From Candidatus Woesearchaeota archaeon (GTDB taxonomy: Archaea > Nanobdellota > Nanobdellia > Woesearchaeales > 21-14-0-10-32-9), in the NCBI GenBank assembly GCA_003560545.1, contig PWLK01000018.1:1-12296 (forward strand): 12,296 bases of DNA, written 5' to 3'. Position 1 is the first letter of the stretch; every line of letters begins with the position of its first letter. Made by a program: the position numbers and the translations under genes. Below are positions 1-6,770 of the stretch, in pieces. The notes below the pieces were generated by a model. It did no database searches, was not told the DNA's origin, and saw nothing but the letters and a program-made list of their open reading frames with translations.

Positions 1-374
1 ACGGAATCCCCTCCTTTGCTAATCGCATCAGCGAGAACGTAAAGCATTTCAGCGGCGAACTCACACTTAAGCTTGTCCGTAGAAGTAAAAAGCATTGAAT
101 CACTAACATCCAAAAGAAAGAAAACAGTGAAGTTCTTGAATTCCTCAAACTCCCTTATGAGCGTATCATTAGCTCTAAGGCTGGCCTTCCAGTCAATCAT
201 GCTCGCATCGTCCCCGTACTGGTACACGCGGAATCCTGCAAACTCTATACCGCGACCCTTGAAAACAGTAGACCATTCACCTTCCATTGTCTTTGAAAGA
301 ACGTCACGCCTAGAATAAACATCCAGTTTTCTTAATTCAGGAGCAAGATTAAGCTTTATTTCTTTTATAGCCAT
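1..374 (-). CDS. DUF58 / vWA-like protein, N-terminal 124 residues (truncated by window edge)
   Basis: Reading from ATG at 374 toward position 1 gives 124 residues with no stop. The visible part carries the DUF58 signature: GRGIEF (about residues 40-45), YQYGDD (51-56), then IDWKASLR (60-67), followed by an acidic REFEEF stretch. A hydrophobic strand then leads into DVSDS (89-93), the metal-binding DxSxS (MIDAS) motif of a von Willebrand A fold. DUF58 proteins are typically encoded beside MoxR ATPases and are thought to work with them in protein or complex maturation; the exact substrates are generally unknown. The start lies 18 bases after the MoxR stop codon with an AAAGGT Shine-Dalgarno-like site, so the two genes are probably co-transcribed with MoxR first. 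No signal peptide or membrane helix is visible in this part, so it is probably cytosolic. The C-terminus lies outside the window. Confidence 0.9.
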   Translation of the reverse strand, partial: MAIKEIKLNLAPELRKLDVYSRRDVLSKTMEGEWSTVFKGRGIEFAGFRVYQYGDDASMIDWKASLRANDTLIREFEEFKNFTVFFLLDVSDSMLFTSTDKLKCEFAAEMLYVLADAISKGGDS

Positions 375-392
375 AAACAAAACCTTTAAATT

Positions 393-1400
393 TTATATTA
401 TTTTTACTTTAGCAAGGAGTTCTTCTATCACTGCTTCAGGAGTTACCCCTTCTGCCTGGCCTTCGAAGTTTATAAGTATCCTATGCCTTAGAACGTTCAT
501 GGCTACGCCCTTGACATCTTCAGGGGTTACCTCTATCTTGTTAGTAAGAAACGCCCTAGCCTTAGAAGTAATGAATAAAGCAATACTCGCCCTCGGGCTT
601 GCCCCGTAGCTTATGTACTTTCCTTTTTCTAAGCCGTACTTCCCAGGATTCCTTGTTGCGTCCACAAGGCGGATTATGTACTTTTCCATTTTCTTATCAG
701 TTATTATTTTCTGGGTTAAAGCCTGGGCATGAGTGATCTGATCAGGGTTTAGCAAGGGGTCAAGCTCGTAATCCTCAAAACTCTTAAGAGTTATGTTCTT
801 TGTTAGAATTTGTATCTCTTCCTCCGCCGTAGGGTAACTCATTACAATCTTGTAAAGGAACCTGTCCAGTTGTGCTTCAGGAAGCTTATACGTTCCGAGC
901 TGTTCCAACGGGTTCTGCGTAGCCATAACAAAGAAAGGAAACGGGAGACGGAAAGATTCCTTTCCAATAGTTACCTGGCGCTCCTGCATAGCCTCCAGCA
1001 AAGCAGACTGTACCTTCGGAGGACTCCTGTTTATCTCATCCCCTAGTACGAAGTTAGCGAAAACAGGGCCTTTAACCGTGTAAAACCCTTTGCCTTCCTC
1101 GTAAGTAGTTATTCCAAGGATATCCGTAGGCAGAAGGTCCGGGGTGAACTGTATCCTTGAAAAAGAACAACCCGTGATTTTTGCCAGAGTCCTGATAAGA
1201 AGGGTTTTTCCAACACCAGGTATACCTTCAAGGAGGACGTGCCCGTTGCTCAAAAGAGATTCTATGAGAGCTCCAACCATGTCTTCCTGGCCGATGAATA
1301 TCTTAGAAATCTCATTCTTAATAGCGTCAAACCTTTTCTGGTAGTCGTTTACCTCTTTCTTCAACTCCTCCCTGTTAACTTGTTCGCTTACCGCTTCCAT
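393..1400 (-). CDS. MoxR-family AAA+ ATPase
   Basis: This 335-residue protein is a standard-length MoxR ATPase. Walker A GIPGVGKT is at about 59-66, the Walker B region FVLGDEIN at 117-124 with the catalytic Asp-Glu pair, sensor 1 ATQNP at 160-164, the arginine-finger segment LPEAQLDRF at 173-181, and the sensor 2 region GASPRAS near 267-273. MoxR proteins form ATP-driven rings that remodel or mature partner proteins, usually with vWA/DUF58 proteins encoded next door, as here. The first 30 residues are a charged helix. The ATG at 1400 is supported by GAGGT (1409-1413 on the plus strand read in reverse), 8 bases upstream. The family call is secure. The client is unknown; surface proteins encoded nearby are candidates only by context. 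Confidence 0.97.
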   Translation of the reverse strand: MEAVSEQVNREELKKEVNDYQKRFDAIKNEISKIFIGQEDMVGALIESLLSNGHVLLEGIPGVGKTLLIRTLAKITGCSFSRIQFTPDLLPTDILGITTYEEGKGFYTVKGPVFANFVLGDEINRSPPKVQSALLEAMQERQVTIGKESFRLPFPFFVMATQNPLEQLGTYKLPEAQLDRFLYKIVMSYPTAEEEIQILTKNITLKSFEDYELDPLLNPDQITHAQALTQKIITDKKMEKYIIRLVDATRNPGKYGLEKGKYISYGASPRASIALFITSKARAFLTNKIEVTPEDVKGVAMNVLRHRILINFEGQAEGVTPEAVIEELLAKVKII

Positions 1401-1408
1401 TCAAATAT

Positions 1409-1413
1409 ACCTC
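1409..1413 (-). promoter_or_regulatory. Shine-Dalgarno site of the MoxR gene
   Basis: Minus-strand GAGGT stands 8 bases before the ATG at 1400. The same spacing recurs at other SD-led genes in this window. Confidence 0.7.
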
Positions 1414-1442
1414 TTAACAAGATACTTTAATAATTTATTGCT

Positions 1443-1451
1443 CCATTAAAC
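1443..1451 (-). promoter_or_regulatory. Possible TATA element of the MoxR-DUF58 operon
   Basis: Minus-strand GTTTAATGG lies about 47 bases before the MoxR start. Transcription from it would begin near 1421 and leave about 20 bases of leader, including the GAGGT site. A second AT-rich stretch (about 1427-1436) is too close to the start to leave room for that Shine-Dalgarno site. The call rests on spacing only. Confidence 0.35.
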
Positions 1452-1505
1452 AATAGTAACAGGCAATCCAGAGTGCTTTAATGAGGGAAAAAGCGTTTAC
1501 CAGTA

Positions 1506-1519
1506 GAAAAGTTTAAATA
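1506..1519 (+). promoter_or_regulatory. BRE/TATA promoter of the 344-residue E/K-rich protein gene
   Basis: GAAAAG followed by TTTAAATA (1512-1519) is a good archaeal BRE plus TATA box. A start of transcription about 26 bases downstream falls near 1541, just at the Shine-Dalgarno stretch (1541-1553). This places the messenger start upstream of the ATT codon at 1559 and argues that the coding sequence begins well before the first TTG at 1676. Confidence 0.65.
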
Positions 1520-1540
1520 CCTGATTTAAAAGATTAAAGA

Positions 1541-1550
1541 AGGAGAGGTG
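1541..1550 (+). promoter_or_regulatory. Strong Shine-Dalgarno site deciding an ATT start
   Basis: AGGAGAGGTG matches the anti-Shine-Dalgarno consensus well. Its GGTG ends 8 bases before ATT at 1559, the same spacing as the GGTG before the TTG start at 6752. No ATG, GTG or TTG in the open frame lies near it, which makes ATT the best-placed initiation codon. Confidence 0.65.
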
Positions 1551-1558
1551 AGGCCAGC

Positions 1559-2593
1559 ATTAAAACAGACGAGCCTAAACAGGAGACCAGCAAAGCATCC
1601 AAAACCCTTCTCGGGGATGCAACAAGGAAAAAAATAAACTACTTCCTAAACAAAAACCAAGTCTCAGACACGGATTTGTACAACACAGTAAAAGACTTCT
1701 TCAAAGAATACATAGAATCCGACTACGAATTTACAACAGGAGAACTCGTAAGCGAACTTGAAAAAACATTCGTAGAACTGGAAACAAGGAAGAAACTAGC
1801 ACCATTCCTGGAAAAAATAAAAGTAATAGAATACAAAGACAACCCATACACAGAAGAACAAGTAAGAGAACTCTTCAAAGAATTCGACGAAATAGTAACC
1901 AGCCTGGTAAGAAATTATGGGAAGAAAAAAAGAAAAGGATTCTTCGCACGGCTATTCGGAAAAAAAGAAGAAACACCTCCTGTCAAAGAAGAACATTTAC
2001 CGGAAAAACAAACAGAAACAAAAGAAACAACACCCGTAGAAGAACAACCTGAAACCCAAGAAGAAAAAACTGGCGAAACAGAAGAAAAACCAATAGAAGA
2101 AACCCCTCCTGAAAAAACAGAAGAAGAACAAAAAGAAGAGAAAGCTGAAAATGAAAGCCTTGACGAAGATCTGGACATCCTAACAAAAGCAACGAAAGAA
2201 ATAGAAGAACCTGACAAGCTAAAAGAAAACGAAACAGACCCGGACGCATGGGTTTCAGAAGCAGAACAAAAAAAATCTGAAGATAAAGAAGACCTCACAA
2301 AAGAAGCAGAAGAAGACAAACCTTTGGAAACAGAAGATCTAACCAAGGAAGCCGCTGAAGAAAAAAAAGAAGAACCGAAGAAAAAAAAGAAGCAAAAGAA
2401 GAGGAAAACAAAAAAGAAGAAAAAAGACATAGCTGAAATGATCTCCGAAGCAAAAGAAGAGGAAGACCACGACAAATTAGTAGACTTATACCACGACATA
2501 CTAGAAATATACGAGAAAGAAAGCGGGGAAGAACAAAGCAAGCATTACGAAGACATAAACTACTTATACAAAAAAATCACGGAAGAAAAATAA
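1559..2593 (+). CDS. Cytosolic helical/disordered E-K-rich protein with DUF4129-like domain; probable ATT start
   Basis: The open frame runs from just after a TAA at 1535. From ATT at 1559 it encodes 344 residues. Residues about 14-117 are helical; the part from LY (40-41) through YEFTTGEL (57-64) to EYKDN (91-95) resembles the cytosolic DUF4129 domain often found with MoxR/DUF58 operons (resemblance by eye only). A basic amphipathic patch, KKKRKGFFARLFGKK (122-136), could touch membranes. Residues 137-289 are a low-complexity Glu/Lys/Pro/Thr linker with two EDLTKEA copies and a run of lysines (274-289). Residues 291-341 form a predicted helical hairpin similar to the end of the 597-residue membrane protein. 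There is no signal peptide. The gene diverges from MoxR. The only alternative canonical start, TTG at 1676, has no Shine-Dalgarno site and would discard 39 coding-like residues. Function unknown; a MoxR-linked adaptor is my inference. Confidence 0.85.
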   Translation: MKTDEPKQETSKASKTLLGDATRKKINYFLNKNQVSDTDLYNTVKDFFKEYIESDYEFTTGELVSELEKTFVELETRKKLAPFLEKIKVIEYKDNPYTEEQVRELFKEFDEIVTSLVRNYGKKKRKGFFARLFGKKEETPPVKEEHLPEKQTETKETTPVEEQPETQEEKTGETEEKPIEETPPEKTEEEQKEEKAENESLDEDLDILTKATKEIEEPDKLKENETDPDAWVSEAEQKKSEDKEDLTKEAEEDKPLETEDLTKEAAEEKKEEPKKKKKQKKRKTKKKKKDIAEMISEAKEEEDHDKLVDLYHDILEIYEKESGEEQSKHYEDINYLYKKITEEK

Positions 2594-2596
2594 AAC
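2570..2596 (-). terminator. U-rich termination region of the giant surface-protein gene
   Basis: Past the TAA at 2597-2599 the minus strand reads GTTTTATTTTTC and then a run of seven T. Archaeal polymerase stops at such T-runs. Here the T-runs lie antisense to the last codons of the convergent plus-strand gene. Confidence 0.5.
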
Positions 2597-5500
2597 TTAT
2601 TCTCTGGACATCTTATTCCTAATACCTGCAACGAGGTAAAAGAAAATAGTTATAGCCGTAAGAACAGCAGCACTAACAAGCAAACCAAAAGCGTTCTCAT
2701 CAGCAAAACTAATAGTGCTCCTCAACACACCAGGCCTCTCAAAACGCAATGCTTCATCCTCTTCAACCATGTACCTGCAACCATTAATCACAGACTGCAA
2801 TATCCTCCTCGCCTCTTCAAAGTTCTGCCCCTCAAACTCCCTGTCAGCCTGATCAAGCAAAGCGTTAAGCTCAGCGCACTGCACGTTATCAGACAACAAG
2901 TCCCGCGCATAAGTAACAAGAACCCTTACATCGTCCTCCCCGCCAATACCCGCTTGCTCCAAGCCAGATATAAGCACGGAGGCAGTGTCATTAAAAGCAG
3001 GATCTGAAACAAAAGCGTGAACGTTAAGCTCGTGAGGACCAGGAGACCTGTAATCCGAAACAGTAAGCATAGCAGTGATATTCTGCCCTGGCTGCATAAC
3101 TTCGAAGAAATCCCTGTCAAACCTAAAAGTAGCGTTATCATCATCAGACATCGAAGCATTCAACGAAATACCCCTAATATCCTCATCCCACGTATTCGTC
3201 AACAACACAGGCACAGAGATAGTCCTGTTCGCATACATAACAGCAGAGCTAGGAATCACAATCTTAATAGGCGCAGGCACATCGACCTCCTGCTCGAAAG
3301 GCACAACCACGACATCCGTCCTAGTCGTAGCACCACCACCCGGACTAGGAGCAGGGCTTGGCTCCGGATCATCAAAACCAGTTATGTTAAAAGTAACCAG
3401 CTCGCTTTGCACGCTTAAACCATCAGGAGTTGTAGCGTTAAACCTTACACGGCACTGCCCTATACCAGTAGGTGTGATGAGGAGGTCATCACCTTCAACT
3501 GAAAACTCAGCGGGACAAGGAGGAAAATCTATAGGGATTGCTGTATACGTAAGGCTTGTCGGCGTAGGAGGCTCATCATCAAGCCACCTCCTGGGATTAC
3601 CTGCGAGGTCCGTGCTCCCGCCTGGCAAATAATTCTGATTGGTATCGTCATAAACATAGTAAAACCTTTGGTAGCCATTGCGATAACTGAAATAATTGGA
3701 AATCGCCCTAGTACGGTTAATAGAATGGCCTTCAAGGGTGCCGTTGTGGTAAACAGGAGGAAGAGGTATTCTTTGAATGCTAAGATTCCACGTCCAGTTA
3801 GAAGACGATCCCAGGGAATCGGTTATTTCAAGGAAAACTGATTTGTTGCCTACTGAGAATAAATCGAATTCGCGTTCAAACTCCGAGTCAGAACCAGGGT
3901 TTGCGTTTTCTACTGTTAGTTCTTCTTCTCCGTCAACAAACCATGTATATGTTAAGTTATTGTCAACACCGAGCTCTGAAGCCGTATCAACCTGGGCTAA
4001 CGCGTCAAACACAAGGGTTGTGTTGACATCGAATTCCAGGAATATGTTATTATCAGGGTATTCAGAGGCGTTGGCAAAGCTTTGTATGACTTCTCCTGTT
4101 GTTGTATTGTAATAAGGCATTACTTCTTCTATGACAGGGGGTACGGAGGCATTGTAAACCATGAATGAAATGTTTTGCTCGTCATAAGCACCATCCATGT
4201 CTTCTACTCTTAAGGTTATGTTTTGCTCGCCATTCCCCGTCGGGGTAAATCTTAGGACAGCGGAGTTTTCAGATACTTTGTTAAAATTTATATTTGTTAA
4301 GTCATTGGAGGCATTAGAATAGCTGAATGTAAGGCTTTCATTTGCGAATTCGAGTGGTAAGAGCAAGTCGTAGTCAGTTGCATAAATAGTTTTTTCGTAT
4401 TCAACACCAACAACTGCAGGGCCAAGGGATACGTTGTCTGACTCGTTATTCCTCGTCATGTCAAAGAATGGCAGGTCGTTCTCATTCCATACGGTGAAGT
4501 TAAGGATGCCTGTGGAGAATCCTTCAATGGATGTTCCTGCTTCGTCTTCCAATATTATCCTTATACTGTGATGTCCTACCTGGTCGTTGGCAAGCCTTGG
4601 ATCTTCTTGTGTTAGGTTAATATTGAATAATTCGTAGTTAACACCACCTGAATAATTGTTAAGAAGGGTTTGTGCTTCGTACAGAGAATCACTAAAATTA
4701 GTAAGGCTTTGTATTGTTATGTTAATGGATTGGTTGTCGAGTTCTAACCCGGAGAAGTTCATGGTTATGTTGTCGTTCTGCCAGAACTCGAGGTTGTTCT
4801 CGTATATGGTGAGCTCGGGGGCTGTGTTTTCCTGTATTTTTATGTTCATAATCCTTGTATCGTTCAACGGAGGGCTTCCGTTATCTATTACTGTTACGAG
4901 TACCGACCAGTTCCCCACGTATGAAGAGTTGTCAGGATTAAAAGATATCAGGCCTGTGGTTTCGTTTATAGGGAACAAGGTGTTGTTGGTGTAGTACGAT
5001 AGGACTCCTGTGTTTTCAGCGTCATATGTGAGCTGATCCGGGTCTGTTGCGTTTACCTGGTAATTGAAGTCAAGGTGTAGTGCGGCTGACTGGTCGGATA
5101 TGTTTCCGTGCTCGCTTATTTCGTGAATTACAGGGGGGTCGTTTACGTTGGTTATGTTAAGCATTACGAGCTGGCTTATCGTATCTTTTTCTTCACCGTC
5201 ATCCCTGTCTGTTACGGTTATGTTCACCCACCTGCATGCTACGTGGTCGTTTGTAATGTTAGAATTGTTTTTTGGCTGCAGTATTGCAGTCCCGTTTTCA
5301 GCGGTATCATCAAGGGTTATCATCTCCCAGGGGAATTCTCCTAGTTCGAGCTTGGAATAGGGGCATTCGTGTTGGTTGACAGGGTTGCTTACGTGGAATT
5401 CAAGGGTGTCATTTTCATCTTGATCAATGGCCTCTATTGTTACGCCAGGGGTGAAAGGGTCTCCTTGCACCCAGTTCATGTTTTCTATGTCTGTAAAGTT

Positions 5501-6502
5501 TGTTATGAATTCAGGTGGGTTGTTCACTAAGAGTATTTCAAGTTCGAATGTTTCCTGTGTTGCAGGCCTTGTTTCGTTAAAACCGTAACTGTCTGTTACG
5601 TTCAGGGTTATGTTGTGTGTTCCTGCGTGCTCGTTTGTCGGCGCGCTGCCTGGCAAGTCAAATGAAAGGTTTGCCGTTGTATCGTTTATCGGCGTTATTA
5701 TTAAAGGCAAATCTGACTCTACTGCGAAGCTTAAAGGATAGTCAAGTTCTTCATCCACGCCTTCTATGACCGCCCACCACTGCTCGTTTGCATTTATAGT
5801 CTGGTCGCCGGGTATGGATACGAATTCTGCCTGGTCGTTAACAGGTATTAGTGTGAAGTGTATTGTGGCTCCGAATGAGTCTTCTCCTACGGATTCTCGT
5901 ATGAGGACTGATATGTTTGTTATTTCTTCTGGTGCTGGTTCTTCTGTTCCTGCGACGTGCCTGTGTCTTGGCGTGCATGTTATTTCTCCTGTGGAGGGGC
6001 TTACTATCTGGCATAGGTCGTCTCCTCCTTCCACGTTGAAAGTTGTTCCTGTGTCTCCTGGGTTGGCGGAAGTTATGTAGAACGTGCTTGTTATGTCTTC
6101 TGTCAGGTTGTGGTATTCTGGTACTATCGTGTCGTTTTCAAATGCCAGCCACGGGGCGATGTGTGCTATTGAGGAGTTCATGGTTAGTGTGTCGGTGGCG
6201 TTGTGTATGCTTACTTCGCATATCCACCTGTTGCCTCTTGATGTGGATGAGCTTGATATTACGGTGTCATCGTCGAATTCTTCTTCGTGTGCCAGGTCTG
6301 TCCCGCTGTCTGCTTTATACCATTTTATGCTGTGGCTTGTTTCTCCTTCTGCATTCCAACTGCATTCCAGGTTTTGGGTGGTGAGGTATGGTTTTTCGTT
6401 GTTGTTTATAGCGGGGTTTTCCGTGAAGCTTAGTGCTGCAGCTGTTGTTGCTGCTAGGATTACGAGTATTATTGTTGTTAGCAGTATCGCTGTTTTTTTC
6501 AT
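2597..6502 (-). CDS. Giant cadherin-like/Ig-like surface glycoprotein, C-terminally membrane-anchored
   Basis: The protein has 1301 residues. Residues 1-23 are a Sec signal peptide (KK, then a long hydrophobic stretch ending TTAAA). An Ig-like domain with a Cys pair and an IKWYK strand (about 25-117) is followed by about eight cadherin/dystroglycan-like beta repeats (118-1041), several bounded by VNDQ, VNNPP, VNDPP or WNEND linkers. A Pro/Gly-rich hinge (1047-1057) leads to a CARDB/NEW3-like beta domain (about 1070-1180), then a helical domain with QNFEEARRIL (1226-1235). The membrane helix spans about 1271-1293 and ends in a short RNKMSRE tail. I count about 55 N-X-S/T sequons, implying heavy N-glycosylation. 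It starts 3 bases after the second RHH gene and is likely translated from the same messenger. Likely role: adhesion or envelope scaffold. Base composition switches within the gene, roughly at residues 870-1040. Confidence 0.9.
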   Translation of the reverse strand: MKKTAILLTTIILVILAATTAAALSFTENPAINNNEKPYLTTQNLECSWNAEGETSHSIKWYKADSGTDLAHEEEFDDDTVISSSSTSRGNRWICEVSIHNATDTLTMNSSIAHIAPWLAFENDTIVPEYHNLTEDITSTFYITSANPGDTGTTFNVEGGDDLCQIVSPSTGEITCTPRHRHVAGTEEPAPEEITNISVLIRESVGEDSFGATIHFTLIPVNDQAEFVSIPGDQTINANEQWWAVIEGVDEELDYPLSFAVESDLPLIITPINDTTANLSFDLPGSAPTNEHAGTHNITLNVTDSYGFNETRPATQETFELEILLVNNPPEFITNFTDIENMNWVQGDPFTPGVTIEAIDQDENDTLEFHVSNPVNQHECPYSKLELGEFPWEMITLDDTAENGTAILQPKNNSNITNDHVACRWVNITVTDRDDGEEKDTISQLVMLNITNVNDPPVIHEISEHGNISDQSAALHLDFNYQVNATDPDQLTYDAENTGVLSYYTNNTLFPINETTGLISFNPDNSSYVGNWSVLVTVIDNGSPPLNDTRIMNIKIQENTAPELTIYENNLEFWQNDNITMNFSGLELDNQSINITIQSLTNFSDSLYEAQTLLNNYSGGVNYELFNINLTQEDPRLANDQVGHHSIRIILEDEAGTSIEGFSTGILNFTVWNENDLPFFDMTRNNESDNVSLGPAVVGVEYEKTIYATDYDLLLPLEFANESLTFSYSNASNDLTNINFNKVSENSAVLRFTPTGNGEQNITLRVEDMDGAYDEQNISFMVYNASVPPVIEEVMPYYNTTTGEVIQSFANASEYPDNNIFLEFDVNTTLVFDALAQVDTASELGVDNNLTYTWFVDGEEELTVENANPGSDSEFEREFDLFSVGNKSVFLEITDSLGSSSNWTWNLSIQRIPLPPVYHNGTLEGHSINRTRAISNYFSYRNGYQRFYYVYDDTNQNYLPGGSTDLAGNPRRWLDDEPPTPTSLTYTAIPIDFPPCPAEFSVEGDDLLITPTGIGQCRVRFNATTPDGLSVQSELVTFNITGFDDPEPSPAPSPGGGATTRTDVVVVPFEQEVDVPAPIKIVIPSSAVMYANRTISVPVLLTNTWDEDIRGISLNASMSDDDNATFRFDRDFFEVMQPGQNITAMLTVSDYRSPGPHELNVHAFVSDPAFNDTASVLISGLEQAGIGGEDDVRVLVTYARDLLSDNVQCAELNALLDQADREFEGQNFEEARRILQSVINGCRYMVEEDEALRFERPGVLRSTISFADENAFGLLVSAAVLTAITIFFYLVAGIRNKMSRE

Positions 6503-6505
6503 GTT

Positions 6506-6634
6506 TTATCTTCCTTTGGAGTTCTTGCTTATTTTTTTTATTATGAGTTCTTTCAGGGTTGTGTCTTCCTGGATTGCTTCTACTTTGAGCTTTTTGTGGA
6601 GGTCGTCCGGTATTTGTATGTTTATGTTGGCCAT
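6506..6634 (-). CDS. Mini ribbon-helix-helix regulator 2 (42 residues)
   Basis: ATG at 6634 gives 42 residues: a short strand (NINIQIP), helix A (DDLHKKLKVEAIQED) and helix B (TLKELIIKKIS). That is exactly the strand-helix-helix order of CopG/Arc-type DNA-binding proteins, which act as dimers inserting the paired strand into the major groove. It starts one base after the stop of its neighbour, which it closely resembles, and ends 3 bases before the giant gene, so the three are probably co-translated. There is no good Shine-Dalgarno site, which fits translational coupling. It probably acts as an autorepressor on the repeat array at 6771-6815, alone or with its paralogue. It could instead be an antitoxin-type protein, but no toxin gene is adjacent. 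Confidence 0.82.
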   Translation of the reverse strand: MANINIQIPDDLHKKLKVEAIQEDTTLKELIIKKISKNSKGR

Positions 6635-6635
6635 T

Positions 6636-6752
6636 TTATTCTTGTAGGAGGTCGATTATTTTTTGTTTTAGTGTTTTGTCTTCTTTTATTGCGAGAAGCT
6701 TTATTTTCTTGTGTATTTCATCCGGGATTTCGATATTTATGTTTTTTGGCAA
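6636..6752 (-). CDS. Mini ribbon-helix-helix regulator 1 (38 residues, TTG start)
   Basis: The frame from TTG at 6752 encodes 38 residues: strand NINIEIP, helix A (DEIHKKIKLLAIKED) and helix B (TLKQKIIDLLQE). This is a minimal RHH fold, shorter than typical CopG or Arc proteins. TTG is chosen because GGTG (6761-6764 in plus coordinates) sits exactly 8 bases upstream and no ATG exists in the frame. The next gene is a paralogue: both have NINI-x-IPD, H-KK-K, AI-ED and TLK in register. The 9-bp repeats immediately upstream make autoregulation likely. Codons end mainly in A or C, like the 5' part of the giant gene. Confidence 0.82.
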   Translation of the reverse strand: MPKNINIEIPDEIHKKIKLLAIKEDKTLKQKIIDLLQE

Positions 6753-6760
6753 GACAAAAA

Positions 6761-6764
6761 CACC
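6761..6764 (-). promoter_or_regulatory. Shine-Dalgarno site fixing the TTG start of RHH 1
   Basis: Minus-strand AAGGTG, with GGTG at these positions, lies 8 bases before TTG at 6752. It is what makes TTG credible as the initiation codon. Confidence 0.6.
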
Positions 6765-6770
6765 TTTTAA

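Noticed and set aside
1676..1678. TTG as start of the plus-strand E/K-rich gene
   Set aside because: No Shine-Dalgarno site precedes it. The frame stays open and coding-like for 39 codons upstream, to a point placed correctly after a promoter and a strong ribosome site.
1915..2541. Minus-strand frame of 208 codons rich in Phe and Ser
   Set aside because: It is the mirror of the GAA/AAA-rich linker of the plus-strand gene; the long open frame follows from the scarcity of T in that linker.
3075..3632. Plus-strand frame of 185 codons
   Set aside because: It overlaps the beta domains of the giant protein in antisense and shows no signal peptide, motif or ribosome site.
6084..6647. Long plus-strand open frame of 187 codons over the start of the giant gene
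   Set aside because: It is antisense to a well-supported signal peptide, Ig-like domain and both RHH genes. It has the hydrophobic Ser/Cys/Leu bias of a shadow frame and no Shine-Dalgarno-led start.
6506..6752. Toxin-antitoxin module
   Set aside because: The RHH proteins could be antitoxins, but no HicA-, RelE- or PIN-type gene is adjacent; the next gene is the large surface protein.
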